Positions 13,901 through 28,900 of a stretch of DNA of 64,000 bases are shown here, one piece after another. The notes under the pieces were generated by a model. The model searched no databases, had not been told where the DNA came from, and saw nothing but the letters and a program-made list of their open reading frames with translations. The position numbers and the translations under genes were made by a program. Positions within the stretch are counted from its first letter, which is position 1, and the number at the start of each line of letters is the position of its first letter. This DNA is from Sipunculus nudus (Eukaryota; Annelida; Sipuncula; Golfingiida; Sipunculidae): assembly GCA_026874595.1 (NCBI GenBank), contig CM049320.1, positions 39,186,714 through 39,250,713 on the forward strand, read 5' to 3'.

Positions 13901-16900
13901 TACTAAAAAGTAGACAGACAGGGAGTGACAGAAAGACAAACAGAGACAGAAAAGACAGACAGACACAGAGAGTGATAGAGATAGGCAAAATCTGACATTG
14001 ACAGATGAAAAACAACAGACAAATACAGACAGCCAGAAAGACACAGAGGACAGACAGTTAAACAGACAGAAATAAGAATGAGACAAACAGGCACGCTGAC
14101 ACACAAGGAGAGGCTGACAGGTAGATAGAGACACAGGGGTCTGGGATGGAAAAAGACTGAAGACATAGACAGAGGCAAAAAGAAAAAAAAAGGATAGTCA
14201 GATTTGACAGATGACAATTACAGACAAAGAGACAGACAGACATATTTTGTAAACCAGGGAGTATTTGGTAAAGTCACACAGGCTGCAGACTCTAGGGAAC
14301 TGGTCATGATAGCACAGCAGAGTAAACAAGACTGCCAGCCTGCCAGGAAGAAAGGGAATGATTTTATGTATTATCACACCTCTGACTGGGGGTGTTTGTA
14401 TTGTTAGACTTATCATGGCTGGAGGGCAAACAGTCAGGTCTCCAGCCACACACAGGCTGGACCCAGTTACCAGCAAGCCCTACAGCAAAGATATAGCAAC
14501 ACTGCAGGACTGTCAGGGTACATTTAAGCCAAGTTCCTGACCCCAAATAACCCCCAGGGTTAATCACGTGTTGACTTGGCAACCCCACCATCTGTTGGGG
14601 GTGTGCACTCCCCTCAGTGGTTGCCAGGGTAACTATGTTGAGCTCCCATTATTAAAATCAAATTCAGGCTTTCATCAGAATATTTGGTTGTTGTTGTTGA
14701 AATGGTACAAAGTCATAACTTTAAATTTCTGTGCCTTTGTGTGTAAAGAAGAAAACTGATACTTTTGTACTGGTTAATCTGTCCTCGTTCCTCCTCACCT
14801 CCTGACCCTGGTGAGTCATCCAGCAGCCCATATGGCCTGAACACTATTTTCAACTTTTGACCTTGCACATTTAGAGTTCATAATAACAGGGCTGCTGTAC
14901 TTAACACTATATAAATGGTAACCAGGGCTCAGCTTTGCACTTTAATAACATCTGTAAGAAGATGTAAAATATCACATGCTTTATACTACCAATTGTGTAG
15001 ATGGACTATTCTCCGCTGGTTATGTTATTAGTACTTGCTTTTACCAGTGTCACTAGCCCCTTAAAAATATGTGAATGTTAAAGGACATATACCAATGGTC
15101 TCTCAGGTTCTATAGCAAAAGAATATTAAATTGAATAAATTGGCCCTAGAGGTCTTTCATTAGAGCACAGTTACATCCTCTGAGGCCAAATACTCAAAGA
15201 AAGGTCTCCCAATACTCCTCTACCAAATTGAAGCTGTTATGGTGAAGACTTCACATATACTTGTAGGATCTTTCGATCACAATGACTTTTGACCTCATAT
15301 ATAATAGGAAGTGATAATATGTGATCTGCAGGGATGATCCATTTGAAAATATTATATTAGACTTTGTTTATGATCTGGTTAAAAAAAACAAACCAACAAA
15401 ATTGAGTAAGAAATCTGCCTTGATTTCATGCACATGAAATTAAAAATTCAATTTTATCAGAAATAAAAGTCAGACCAAGTCACCATTTTGAATATGTAAG
15501 ATTGTTTATGGAATATGGTCCCTGGGAATCAATTTTTTGCAAATGTATAAGCTCAGTAAATATTAAGGATATTCATCATTGTCAGTGATGAGTGAGGTTG
15601 GCAGACAGAGGGGTGGCAAATAGATGAGGGTGAACTGTATATATAAAAACATGTACAATACACACTATTACACAGCAAAAACTAAGTCAGGTGCAGTGTG
15701 TGCCAGGTCCTTTACCTTAATCTGATTGCTTGTTTGGAGGTTTGGACACTAAGGTCACAGAGGTCACTTGCATTACCTGCCAGTAACTGTGACACTTTGT
15801 GTAGGCAATGTCGGAATAATGTCAGGTTTATGGTGGGAATTTATCAGATATACAGAAATCATTAATGCTGTCCAAGGTAAGACATAATGATTCATATATA
15901 CTCAGTGTGACACTCCTTGTGTACTAATTAGTATTAGACATTGTTATAAATGCCTGTATGTATGATGAGATCAGCTTGAAACCCATGTGTTACCTGAATT
16001 CACACATATATACAAAAGATTCACTTATATGTGCGTTTGTACTTGTGTATATATGTGCTTATAAGTGTATATTTGTATTGAACAAAAATTATTTTGAATC
16101 ATCATCAGTCTGTATAATGATAAATTGCCTCACTGTAAACTTTTGTAGAAATGAATATTTAATAAATTTACTAACTGCTTTCAGTCTTTATTATGATTAA
16201 TTTATAACATCACTCTGAATAAATGTTAAAGATACTGAGATTTTAATGTGGTAGAGTTAGGAAATACTTTCCATTTGTTAATAACTCTACATATTAACAA
16301 TTGATCCTGTGGTTACTCAAATATGTACCTCTGTGTAATTCAGTATGGTTAGTGTGATGATATGAAATATCATTTTCTGCTGATCTTGTTGATTGCAGGT
16401 ATATGTTGGTAGTACTAGGTCTCATGAAAGGTCACACCAAAGCATTTTCATGGTGGTTTACTCTGTTCCTTCAACCTGTGTACACCTATCTTTAGAAATA
16501 ATTTTATCTGTGAAAACAGAGTTTTGCAGATACAATGTATTCACATGGGTTCCTCCAACTAGACTTCTCATGCACAGGACTAGTTGGACCACCTTCATTC
16601 ATGTATTTGTAAAATACATTCATGCATTATTCTCAGGACTGGTTTAATGTATCAGCCTGATGTTTCACATGTCTACAGATTTTGGATACCTCCATCTTGT
16701 ACACAAGCCTGGTGGTGCCACCAGCAATTATTTTCACATAGCTTAGATCCATCATAGACTAGACAGGTGGTGCCAACTACCTTTTTTTTTCGTAGAATAT
16801 ATTGCCATTTTCTCAAGAGTGGTTTGATGTACCTGTAGATGGTTACCTGTGGTCACTTGTCAACTGCCCATTTTTAGTTTTCTCAGAATTATGTATTTTT

Positions 16901-19900
16901 CAATGATCCCATAGAAAGCTCCATATGGAAGTGATGACATAATAATAAATTACCGGTAATATGGAAATAAAGAATTTTCAAATTCCCAGTTTGTGTTTCA
17001 CAAAGTTTTGGACTCTTTCTCCTCATCTTACAGATCAGATGTGTTCCTTCATGCATAAGCAGCCATCTTTGTTTTGGCTGGTTGTATTTTTAGCTCAGCT
17101 GACTATAAGTCATCTGAGCTATAGTCGTGGTCCATTGTCCGTCGTCCGTCTGTCTGTCTGTCCGTCCGTCTGTAGATGTGGCACGTTTTGAAACCGTGAG
17201 ACCTAGGGATCCAAAATTCGGTGTAATGTTAGATATCCCCAAGATCTCCTACCAAGCCGAAAACTGGGTCTTTGCGACTTCGTTCCTTTGAGAAATTAAG
17301 GAAAAACCTCAATTTTTTATTAAAAACCTATTTTCACACTTCAGGACTGCTTAATATCAAAACCACTCATCTGTTTTTCCTCATATTTACCATAAATATT
17401 CCTCTATATAGTGTCTATGTACATGCCAGAAATTATGTCTGTATTATATAATTTAAAAAAGTTATGGGCCTAAACATAATGCATTTTGTAAAAAATCAGG
17501 AAAGATATTTGATCACTTAACACAAAACATCTTAAAGCTATGGACTTTTTTTTCCAGTAATATAACTTTAATTAATAAAAATTAAATTGTATACCCAAGA
17601 TTAGATCAAAATCTTTAAAATTTTTTAAAATATTAACAAAAATAAAAAATTGGTACCTTAAATTTTGCCCAACTTTGACCATGGCACGTTTTTTTCCTGT
17701 TAGTACTGTGGATTTAATTTTCACAGCATATTTTTGTTAGCATTTTGTCTGTAAACATCAACAATTTGAAACCAGTTGATCAAAAACTGTAGATTTTATT
17801 CAAGTTTTCAAGCACCAAGTAACATATTGTTTACATCAAGCTAGTGTCATGCAGTTTGCAAGAGCTCAGCTCCCAAACTTCAGCTCTCAGTTCCTAAAAT
17901 TTGGCATACAATTAGATGTCTCAAAAATCCCCTACCATGCCAAGAATTTGGTCACTAGGACTTAATACCTTCAAAATTTTAATGAAAAACTTCATTTCTC
18001 CATTAAAAACCCATTGTTACACTTCAAGACTGCCTAATATCAAAACCACTGATCTGACTTTAATCATATATAATATACATATTTTTCTATACATTCTCTA
18101 TGCACATGCCAGAAATGATGTCAGTATTGCGTAATTGTTTTAAGTTATGGGCCCAAACGTAATGCACTTTGTAAAAAATCAAGAAATATATTTACTCCCT
18201 TAAGAAGAGGATTGCTGAAGCTAGAGATTTTTTGTCAGGGATGTAACAATATTTAATCAAGATTCAATTAAATACCCAAAATTAGTTCTGAATTCAAATT
18301 TTATAAGTTATTAGTATAAATATAAAATTAGTACCTTAAATTTTGCCCAAATTTGGCCATGGCATGTTTATTTCTTGTGAGCACTGTTGATATAATTTTC
18401 ATATCATGCACACATAAGGATTTCAGCTTTTTAGTTTAGAAAGCTGAAAGAAATTGGCCATAAATTGTAGCTTTTATTAATGTTTTTATGAGACCATGTC
18501 AGACCTCTTGAGTCACATGTATGTTGACCTTGTTGAACTTTCAGCAAATTATGCATGCTTGAGGCGAGGCATAAACTGGGGCAGTCAGGCAGCTTATGGC
18601 CAGCCACAGTTGATCCAGGTGTCTTACCCAACTCATCTAGTAGTTTTAACCAACAACATAACAATAAACAATAAATTAATAAATTTTTATTGGTTTTTAA
18701 TAACAAATTAAAGAAAAATAGAAAAGGAATTTGTTAGTTGATAATAACAGGAAATTAACTTGCAGTTACTGATGATATAAGAATCTTGTATCGATGGATA
18801 GAATGTAACGTATTCGAAATAACACCATGCAGTCACCTATGGTATTTTTCAGTTCAATTTTAATGATAAAAAAGTAAATCATATTCATTACTAATCATTA
18901 GGGATCATATGAAGGAAACTAATGATAGACAAAGATGCAGTTGATAATATTAATCTAGATTCCTACTGTGTCTACTGTGTACAATGATGTGAAATTAGTC
19001 CAAATGAATATTTTACATTTATTTTTTTTTAATATAAATAAAAACAATAAAACCAGGTACTTATGATCATTATTTAAATGTGTGAATTTTGTATATTCTG
19101 GATTGTCAACATCATTGTTTGGTGAAAACTGATGGACATGACGAGACGGAATGAACTAATAAAAGATTATGTCAGTGCTTGCTGAGTCAGTTTCTGATGA
19201 TTTTGCTTACATAGAATGTTTGTTACAAAATAAATATGCATAAATCAATCATGTTTTAGAATCCTGTGGTATAGACCTTTCATTTTGTCAAATCCAAACC
19301 CAATTTTTGATTAATTCCTTATCTATAATCAGTGTTATTAGCTGCCCAGCACATTTGTCATATGTGGGCATTTCATTGCCTAACCACTGTCGCTTGAATC
19401 AATATAAATTTTTGGTTGTGATTTTATCACAACTGGACAAAACTGTACCCTCAGTGAGTATATGGTTATACCTGGTGTTGTAAGGAGTCGGCTTGTATTA
19501 CAAAAAAGGTGCCCAAAAACCTACTCTCTATTGGTGTCTTACCATTTCCCCTAAAATAATACAAGCGACTGAGGCCTGAGCAAGCCTTTTCCTGATATCC
19601 TGACCACCATTCTAGTACTAAATCTATGTGATCAGGGAGGACAACTTGCAATTACCCCGGTACCGGGTAAGTCATGTTGAACTTACATAAATAAAACAGA
19701 TCAGAACATTTCCTGTTCCACCAGTATTGATAAGTTCAGAGTCAGTCTGACTTTTATGCCCTGATTACATTGAGTGCAGAAGTACTGCTTTAATTCCTGA
19801 ATGTAGAGGTGACATATGCCTCACATTGGCAATAGAATATTTTACATCAGAGTAACAGAAGTTCCAAATAACATAATATGTGGTGGTCTCAGAATCACAA

Positions 19901-22900
19901 ATTATATTTTTGTTTAGTGTCATTTTGCTTTGCTTTGTGAATGTCTGGGCTGAAGGAATTGGAGTTGGGGGTTCCTGTCTTTTGTCTTAGTGAAGTCTGG
20001 CTTTTCCCGTTGTGCTGCCTCAGTGGTGTGATCAGTCCCATCCGTCTGTCTGTGCATCTTTCAATGACCCATATCCATTTCTGTTGCACATAGCAAGTTT
20101 ATCTCTAGGTTCTCATCAGCTGATTAGGTTCTGGCAACACTTGATTAAATTTGGATTTTCTTTATTAATTTTGCAATTAAAAATTAAACATTTCATTTGG
20201 GACACAGTATCTGGAAACAGCCATAATTGTCTGATTCGGACAAATACAAAACATACTGTATATTACCATGTGATGTGGTCAATCATTACTGCATTTACTT
20301 TTTTTCAGCGCCATTGACAGTATTCTTTCCTGCATCTTTTAATATTCCAGGGCTGCCTCGTATTTCAGGTTCACTTTTATCAAGCTTTATTGCTTTGCTT
20401 CTTTCCATAATGAAATCATATTTTATGGTGAACAGAGGAAATATTGTGAAAATCTATGCAATTATATGAATCAATTAAGCATTTTGCATACAGCATACAG
20501 CTTCTCATTTTTCAGATTATTTAATACCTCATATTATATTATATAAGAGGGAGTATTTGTTGTGTTACGGGTTCTCTGTAGGTTCAGCTTGTCAGGGTAA
20601 AAAATTGCAAACACACTTTTAATGGGTAGTATTTTTATGTGAAATAGCTTATCTATATGTGTGGTGTATGTTTCAGATGGTGGGCGCATACGGTTGCCAA
20701 GCAACAAAACAGGCAGTCTGGGAAGAAGGTAAGTTTGATGTTGTATCCTCATGTGAGTTTGATCTCTGTATGTAGGTAAGTTTGATGTTGTATCCTCGTG
20801 TGAGTTTGATCTCTGTATGTAGGTAAGTTTGATGTTGTATCCTCGTGTGAGTTTGATCTCTGTATGTAGGTAAGTTTGATGTTGTATCCTCGTGTGAGTT
20901 TGATCTCTGTATGTAATGATGTCACATAATAGTCATATTCAAGGAAGTGGAGCTATGTTTGTAAGTTGTGTGAACAGGAAACATTCATACAAAAGTATGA
21001 AGTATTGCTTACCTTGTAACACTGAAAAAAAAAACACCCAGGAAAATGACAGGGTCTTTATTAGGCCTTCAGGGGCATATCCAGAGTTTGAAGAAGCGGT
21101 GGGGGTTAGGGGTTAACTTTTTATATCGAGGAATTTACTTCCTGAAAAAGGTCAGGAAAGGCATGGAGATGTCACATTGTTAGCATCAAAGATCTAAGTA
21201 AAAACTTCTAACCCTCCCCCTTTAGATCTGTCCCTGGGTTGGTAAGCAGGAGAAACTCTCATATCTGTTGTCAGCCAAGGTGTTTCAATGGATCCAGTAT
21301 TATATTTTATGGATCCAGTATTATATTTTATGGATCCAGTATTATCTTGCATGGATCCAGTATTATTTTGCATGGATCCAGTGTCTTCTTGTATGGATCC
21401 AGTGTCATCTTGCATGGATCCAGTATTATCTTGCATGGATCCAGTATTATCTTGCATGGATCCAGTATCTTCTTGCATGGATCCAGTATCATCTTGCATG
21501 GATCCGGTATTATCTTGCATGGATCCAGTATCTTCTTGCATGGATCCAGTATCATCTTTTATGGATCCAGTATCATATTGTGTGTATCCAGTAATATCTT
21601 GCATGGATCCAGTATCATCTTGACTGGATCCAGTAACATCTTTTATGGATCCAGTATCTTCTTGTATGGATCCAGTATTATCTTGCATGGATCCAGTATC
21701 TCCTTGACTGGATCCAGTGTCATCTTGCATAGATCTGTTATCATTTTGCATGGATCCATTATTATCTTGCATGGATCCAGTATCTCCTTGACTGGATCCA
21801 GTCTCATCTTCCATAGATCCAGTATTATCTTGCATGGATCCAGTGTCATCTTGCATGGATCCAGTATAATCTTGCCTGGATCCAGTATCATCTTGCCTAG
21901 ATCCAGTATCTTCTTGCATGGATCCAGTATTATCTTGCATGGATCCAGTATCTTCTTGCATGGATCCAGTATTATCTTGCATGGATCCAGTATCTTCTTG
22001 ATGATCCAGTATCATCTTGCATGGATCTTGTATCATCTTGCATGGATCCAGTATCATCTTGCATGGATCCAGTATCATCTTGCATGGATACAGTTTCATC
22101 TTGCATGGATACAGTATCATCTTACATGCATCCAGTACTATCTTGCATGCATCCAGTATCATATCATTCATGAATCCAGTATCTAGCATGGATCCATCAG
22201 AATTTCCAGCTGGCACAAGCTGCGTTTGCCCTTAACTGAAGTCAATTGTGTATAAATTCAGTGATTAAACACCTGTTATCAAAAATATATACAGGATCCA
22301 GAAAGTCAGTGATATAGTGCACATCTGGCACACCCTCAACAATAAGCTATGCTATTTTCAATAAATGCATGTAATAAACTTAATTTTCATCACAGAAAGT
22401 TTGTACCAGTCTCTCATGTGGCCCATCCAGTTCAAAATAAACTTTCATAATTAATTAATGAATTTCAAAATTTGGTATAGATAGTGGTGGGAACAATGTC
22501 AACATGATAATTATTGTTATGTTTGAAGTTGAGGTTATACTTCTGCAGCCTGTATGATAAAACATTAATGATTAACCTTGTTAATTATCACACCCATGCT
22601 GGTACCATGAACAAAGCTTATCTGATGTAATTCTGGTGGATGTTTTAAAAAAAGTATAATGAAGGTTCAATTTCCCCAAATCTGTACAAACATCTCCTAG
22701 TGTTTCCAGAAGAGGTGATAATTATTATTATTGTTATATCTGCAGTGTGGGCCCCTGATCTCTTGGTGGCATTATCACCTGTATAGTACATTTGAATAAT
22801 CTTACAACAGATTAATAGGTACATTGAGTCTACTTATGACAATGTAACAAGTGTAATCAGAAGTTGTAAACCATATAAATCAAAGGATTTAGAACCTGTA

Positions 22901-25900
22901 ATGGGTACTGCTGTTGTATGACTATTGTAATTGTATCCGTAAAAACGAAATTTTGCGGATACTATGTTTTTGACCAGGTTCTGCTGCCGCAGCAGTTGTT
23001 TCCCGAATAGAACTCTGAGACCACTAGACAGTTTTTTCTGAAACTTTATACGATTATCGGGTCACATGTGAACTGGTGCCAAAATATTTTTTGTTGACCT
23101 CTGCCCTTTCCTGTCTCCAGTGCGTCCATCTGTGCATCTATTTTGACACATTAACCCACATCTTCGGACTCATTTGACCAGTCAGGAAAAATATTTCGCA
23201 CAAATGTAGCTCTTGGATAGCCTTGTAACATACATAAAAACAGGTGGCGCCACCTGCAACCATTTTTGCACAGCATCCGTCTGTTTTTCTGCCGTGGGAT
23301 AAAATCACTCATATCTCGGCAATGATTTGACTTAGCTGCCTGAAATTTTGCATGTAAATACATCTTAGATAGCTTTCTTGATTTTGTGGCAGGTGGCACC
23401 ACCTACTTTCACGTTTGGGCTGCAGACATCAAGGCTTATATCACAGGACTGGCTTGACGTATCCTCCTGAAATTTTGCATGTGTATAGATCTCACATAGC
23501 TCTTTATCATACGCAAAACTGGTGGCATGACCTGCAACCATTTTTGCACAGCCTCCGTCTGTTTGTCTGCCGTCAGATAAAAATCACTCATATCGCACCA
23601 GTGGTTTGAATTATCTGCCTAAAATTTTGCATGTATATACATCTTGGATAGCTTTCTCGATTTTATGGCAGGTGGCGCCACCTACATTCACGTTCAGGCT
23701 GCAGACATCCAGGCTTATATCTCAGGACTGGTTTGACTTATCTGCCTAAATTTGCTAAATCTGTCTATTTTTCAATTGTATACAACTTGGATAACTTTCT
23801 GGATTTTGTGGCAGGTTGCGCCACCTACATACACATTTTGGCTGCAGACATCCATGCTAATATGCAACACACCTTTCTCTATTTCCCCTTTTCCCATCAA
23901 TCCATGCCTCACTTCATCCATCCCACTCTGATTTTGGCGGATACACGTAGTCGCTTGTCGACTACCCGTATTCTAGTTTGTGACAGTCAGAGCCATCTAG
24001 TATTCAAACTTTGATTTATAAATTATTCCTCATAATATAACACAAGCATTGAAATTACACCTCAGATTGTTGCAATGTAAATATCCTCTGATCATGATCA
24101 CCTTAGTTTGTGTGTTTTGTCTTTTATAAGGATAATAAATGAATTATTTGGTATAAAAATCATACAGAATTTACCTTGTGATGAATGCTAGGTTGTGCCA
24201 GTAGCCAGAGTGGTATTACTGTTAATACATGTAATAAACAAGACTTTCTTTTAAGAACCTCAAAGGAATAATGCGACGTACAACTTTCATAGAATTGATG
24301 TTTCATAATTCAGAAGTAAAGGTTCTACAAACATAAGTTAAAAAAAATTCAGAATCAATATTTTTTTATTCAGTACAAATTTGTGGAATTTGGGAAGTTG
24401 TATTATGTTGATGTCATTAAATAGTGCTTAGATGAGTGAGTACAAGATCACAAGGTCTGATTAACATTTATCAGTATTTATGAATGATATATGCAATGTG
24501 AAGAGTTTGTGCTAAAAAAATAATAAAAATCAGGTTCTTAAAATTTTATTAATTTGTAAAAGTTTTCTCTGTTTAAGAATAAATTGTAAGATGTACTGCA
24601 AGCTCCAAATTCCCCATGAGAAGTATCCATATAATTCCTAACAGAAGTTGCATCCTTATTGCAAGTCACACCCTGACTTTAAGTTTTCTCATGGGGAATA
24701 GCTGTGCAATTTTTGTTTCAGGAGAAGACAATAATATAAGTTAAAACCCGACTTCAGAGGTGTTCCAACCATCTGGTCCCTCAGGACCCTATGGAATTTA
24801 AGTATCACTACTCTAACAATTCATAATAAATGATAATCATTATAGTCTTTTGCTGAGAGTGGATATAGATATTGCTGTTGAGAGGTGGTCACCTTGTTTT
24901 TGTGGAGTAGGAAGGTTCTGCGTTTATATTAGTTAATTTGATCGTTTCAATGTGCCTTTCTCTGGTTACAGGAATCGCATATCATCAAACCGAACATCGA
25001 AAGGCTCGGCTAAGAAACTAAAAAAGGCCTCAAAGCAACCAATCACCCCAGACTCAAATGTAAGTATGTTACATTGTCAAAAACTGGATTTCTTCAGTTA
25101 AATGTTTATATTTCATACACCTCTTTAAAAAATGAACCATGTACCATGCATGATTCTCTTTCTCCAGTTATTTCTTCTTAAAATTTATGTGCTACTTTTA
25201 TACTTTGATTACCTTTTATTTCATCTTATTAACCATATGTGATTAATATAATGGCTGTTCCATTTATTTTACACTGCCTGTAGCTGGTAACATTGTGTCC
25301 TTCTGAACACAGGGTGGCTCTTCCAGTAACTGTGCACCAAGTACAACTGGTAACATATGTTCCATTGAAATAAAGGTGGGGGGGGGGGTTCATATAAGAG
25401 CACAGCGTACTTCCTTTTCATAACATTTTCCTCCTGTCTTTAAATTGATTCAGCTTGACACAGCATATTCAATCATTTGTTTATAACAATATACTGGTAT
25501 GTGACATTTAATGCAGGGAATATTCCACTTAATGTATATTTGTTAACAAGAGTAAATACTGTTTATTACTTTTAAGATTATCCTGGAAGAATGGTTTTGC
25601 TAACATTTGGGATGCACTTAAAAGTGCTTCAGAAATGAAAGCCATGTTGTATCCCTTGTGTCAATCAGTACTATTTTTTAGCTCAGCTGACTGAAAGTCA
25701 TCTGAGCTATAGCGATCACTCTTTGTCCGTCGTCCGTCTGTCCGTCTGTCCGTCCGTTAACCAGGCACAAATCGTAACCGCTGGACCTAGAACCTTGTAA
25801 CTTGGGATTCTGAGAGGTCCATAAAAAATCTCCTTGGAAACCAGAAATTAGGTCTCTGTTACCCATATCCTTCGAGCTATGTGGCCCCAAAGAACCCCCC

Positions 25901-28900
25901 AGAAAAGTCAAAAATTTCATACAAAAACTTCAATATCTCATTAACTACTTGACTGATGGTCATGATTTTTGGCATACATATTGATCATGAGATGTTACAT
26001 CACTTCCTGCAGACTGGTGGCGCCACCTGTATTTTTCGATTTTTTACGAATTTTTTTCTCTATTTTTGAGACCTTTAAAAATGTGAACATCTGTTAACAA
26101 GGCACAAATCATAAAGACTGGACTTAGAATCTTAATTCTTGACACACTGAGAGGTCCATGAAAAATCTCCTTGGAAACCAGAAATTAGGTCTCTGTTACC
26201 CATATCCTTTGAGCTATGGGGCCCCAAAGTACCCCCCAGAATAGTAAAAAATTTCATACAAAAACTTCAATATCTCAATAACTACATCACTGATGGTCTT
26301 CATTTTTGGCATACATATTGATCATGAGATGTTCGATCAGTTCCTGCAGACTGGTGGCGCCACCTGTACTGTTTGATTTTTTACGATTTTTTCCTCTATT
26401 TTTGAGACCTTTGAGGATGCTGTCATCTGTTAGCGTGGCACAAATCGTAACGACTGGACCTAGAATCTTCATTTTCGACACACTGAGAGACCTATGAAAA
26501 GTCTCCATGGAAACCAGAAATTAGGTCTCTGTTACCCATATCCTTCGAGCTATGGGGCCCAAAATTACCCCCCAGAATAGTCAAAAATTTCATACAAAAA
26601 CTTCAATATCTCATTAACTACATCACTGATGGTCATGATTTTTGACATACATATTGATCATGAGATGTTTCATCAGTTTGTGCAGACTGGTGGCGCCACC
26701 TGTATTTTTCAATGTTCACGAATTGTTTTCTCCATTTTTGAGACCTTTAAGGATGTAGTTATCTGTCAACAGGGTACAAATTGTAACGACTTGACCTAGA
26801 ATCTTCGTTCTTGACACACAGGGAGACCCATGATAAGTCTCCATGGAAACCTGAAATTTGGTCTCTGTTACCCATATCCTTCAAGCTATGTGGCCCCAAA
26901 GTACCCCCCAGAAAAGTCAAAAATTTCATACAAAAACTTCAATATCTCATTAACTACTTGACTGATGGTCATGATTTTTGGCATACATATTGATCATGAG
27001 ATGTTACATCACTTCCTGCAGACTGGTGGCGCCACCTGTATTTTTTTATTTTTTTACGAATTTTTTTCTCTATTTTTGAGACCTTTAAAAATGTGAACAT
27101 CTGTTAACAAGGCATAAATCATAAAGACTGGACTTAGAATCTTAATTCTTGACACACTGAGAGGTCCATGAAAAATCTCCTTGGAAACCAGAATTTAGGT
27201 CTCTGTTACCCATATCCTTTGAGCTATGGGGCCCCAAAGTACCCCCCAGAATAGTAAAAAATTTCATACAAAAACTTCAATATCTCAATAACTACATCAC
27301 TGATGGTCTTCATTTTTGGCATACATATTGATCATGAGATGTTCGATCAGTTCCTGCAGACTGGTGGCGCCACCTGTACTGTTTGATTTTTTACGATTTT
27401 TTCCTCTATTTTTGAGACCTTTGAGGATGCTGTCATCTGTTAGCGTGGCACAAATCGTAACGACTGGACCTAGAATCTTCATTTTCGACACACTGAGAGA
27501 CCTATGAAAAGTCTCCATGGAAACCAGAATTAGGTCTCTGTTACCCATATCCTTCGAGCTATGGGGCCCAAAATTACCCCCCAGAATAGTCAAAATTTCA
27601 TACAAAAACTTCAATATCTCATTAACTACATCACTGATGGTCATGATTTTCGACATACATATTGATCATGAGATGTTTCATCAGTTTGTGCAGACTGGTG
27701 GAGCAACCTGTATTTTTCAATGTTCACGAATTGTTTTCTCCATTTTTCAGACCTTTAAGGATGTAGTTATCTGTCAACAGGGTACAAATTGTAACGACTG
27801 GACCTAGAATCTTCCTTCTTGACACACAGGGAGACCCATGATAAGTCTCCATGGAAACCTGAAATTTGGTCTCTGTTACCCATATCCTTTGAGCTATGGC
27901 ACTCCAAAGTACAGCTCAGAATAATGGAAAATTTGATACAAAAGCTAAAGTATCTGAACAACTAATGCAGAGATAACCATAATTGTTTGCATGGATATTG
28001 ATCATGGAGTGTTTCATAAGTTTCTGCAGACTGGTGGCACCACCTGTATTTGTTTGTTTTCTTTTACGAAATTTTTCTGTATTTTTGAGACCTTTAAAGA
28101 TATGAACATATGTTAACAGGGCACAAATCATAAAAACTGGACCAAGAATCTTCATTCTTGACACACAGGGAGACCCATGAAAAGTCTCCATGGAAACTTG
28201 AAATTAGGTCTTTGTTACCCATATTCTTTAAGCTGTATGGGTCCAAAATACCCCCCCCCCAGAATAATGGAAAATTTGATACAAAAACTGCAGTATTTCA
28301 ATAACTACAACACTGATGGTCATGATTTTAGGCATACATATTGATCATGAGCTGTTCCATCAGTTTCTGCAGACTGGGTGTGCCACCTCTATTTTTTTTT
28401 TCAAATTTTTACAAATTTTTTTCTTTTTTTTGAGACCTTTAAAGATGTGGTTATCTGTCAACAGGGTACAAATCGCAACAACTGGACCTAGAATCTTCAT
28501 TCTTGTCATGCAAGGAGGCCCATGAAAGGTGCCTGTGGAAACTTGAAATTAGGTCTCTGTTACCCATATCCTTCAAGCTATAGGACTCCGAAGTATCCCT
28601 CAGAATAATGGACAATTTGATACAAAAACTGAAGTATCTGAACAACTAATGCAGAGATCACCATGATTTTTTGCATGGATATTGACCATTAAGTGTTTTT
28701 ATTAGTTTCTGCAGACTGGTGGAGCCACCTGTATTTTTGTATCCGCCAAAACGAAGTTTTGCAGATACTATGTTTTTGACCGAGTTCCTCCACCGCAGCG
28801 GCGTTCGTTTCCAGAGGGCTCCTCGGAGACTAATGGACCGATTTTTCCCAAACTTACACCTATTATCGGGTCACATGTGAACTGGTGCCTAACCAATTTG

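Noticed and set aside
13883-14476. Overlapping Cys/Leu/Ser-rich minus-strand ORFs as secreted or membrane proteins
   Set aside because: They are the complement of a GACA-rich purine tract; the composition is imposed by simple repeats and no splice or start context supports them.
16393-16647. Exon following TTGATTGCAG at about 16399
   Set aside because: The acceptor-like site leads into a family A fragment and no donor keeps phase 1 with exon 8.
21194-22216. 340-codon minus-strand ORF with TGSMQDD heptads as a real gene
   Set aside because: It is the translation of a 21-bp minisatellite, which stays open in several frames on both strands. There are no unique flanking coding sequences, and its N-terminal part falls in a different frame of the repeat from the rest.
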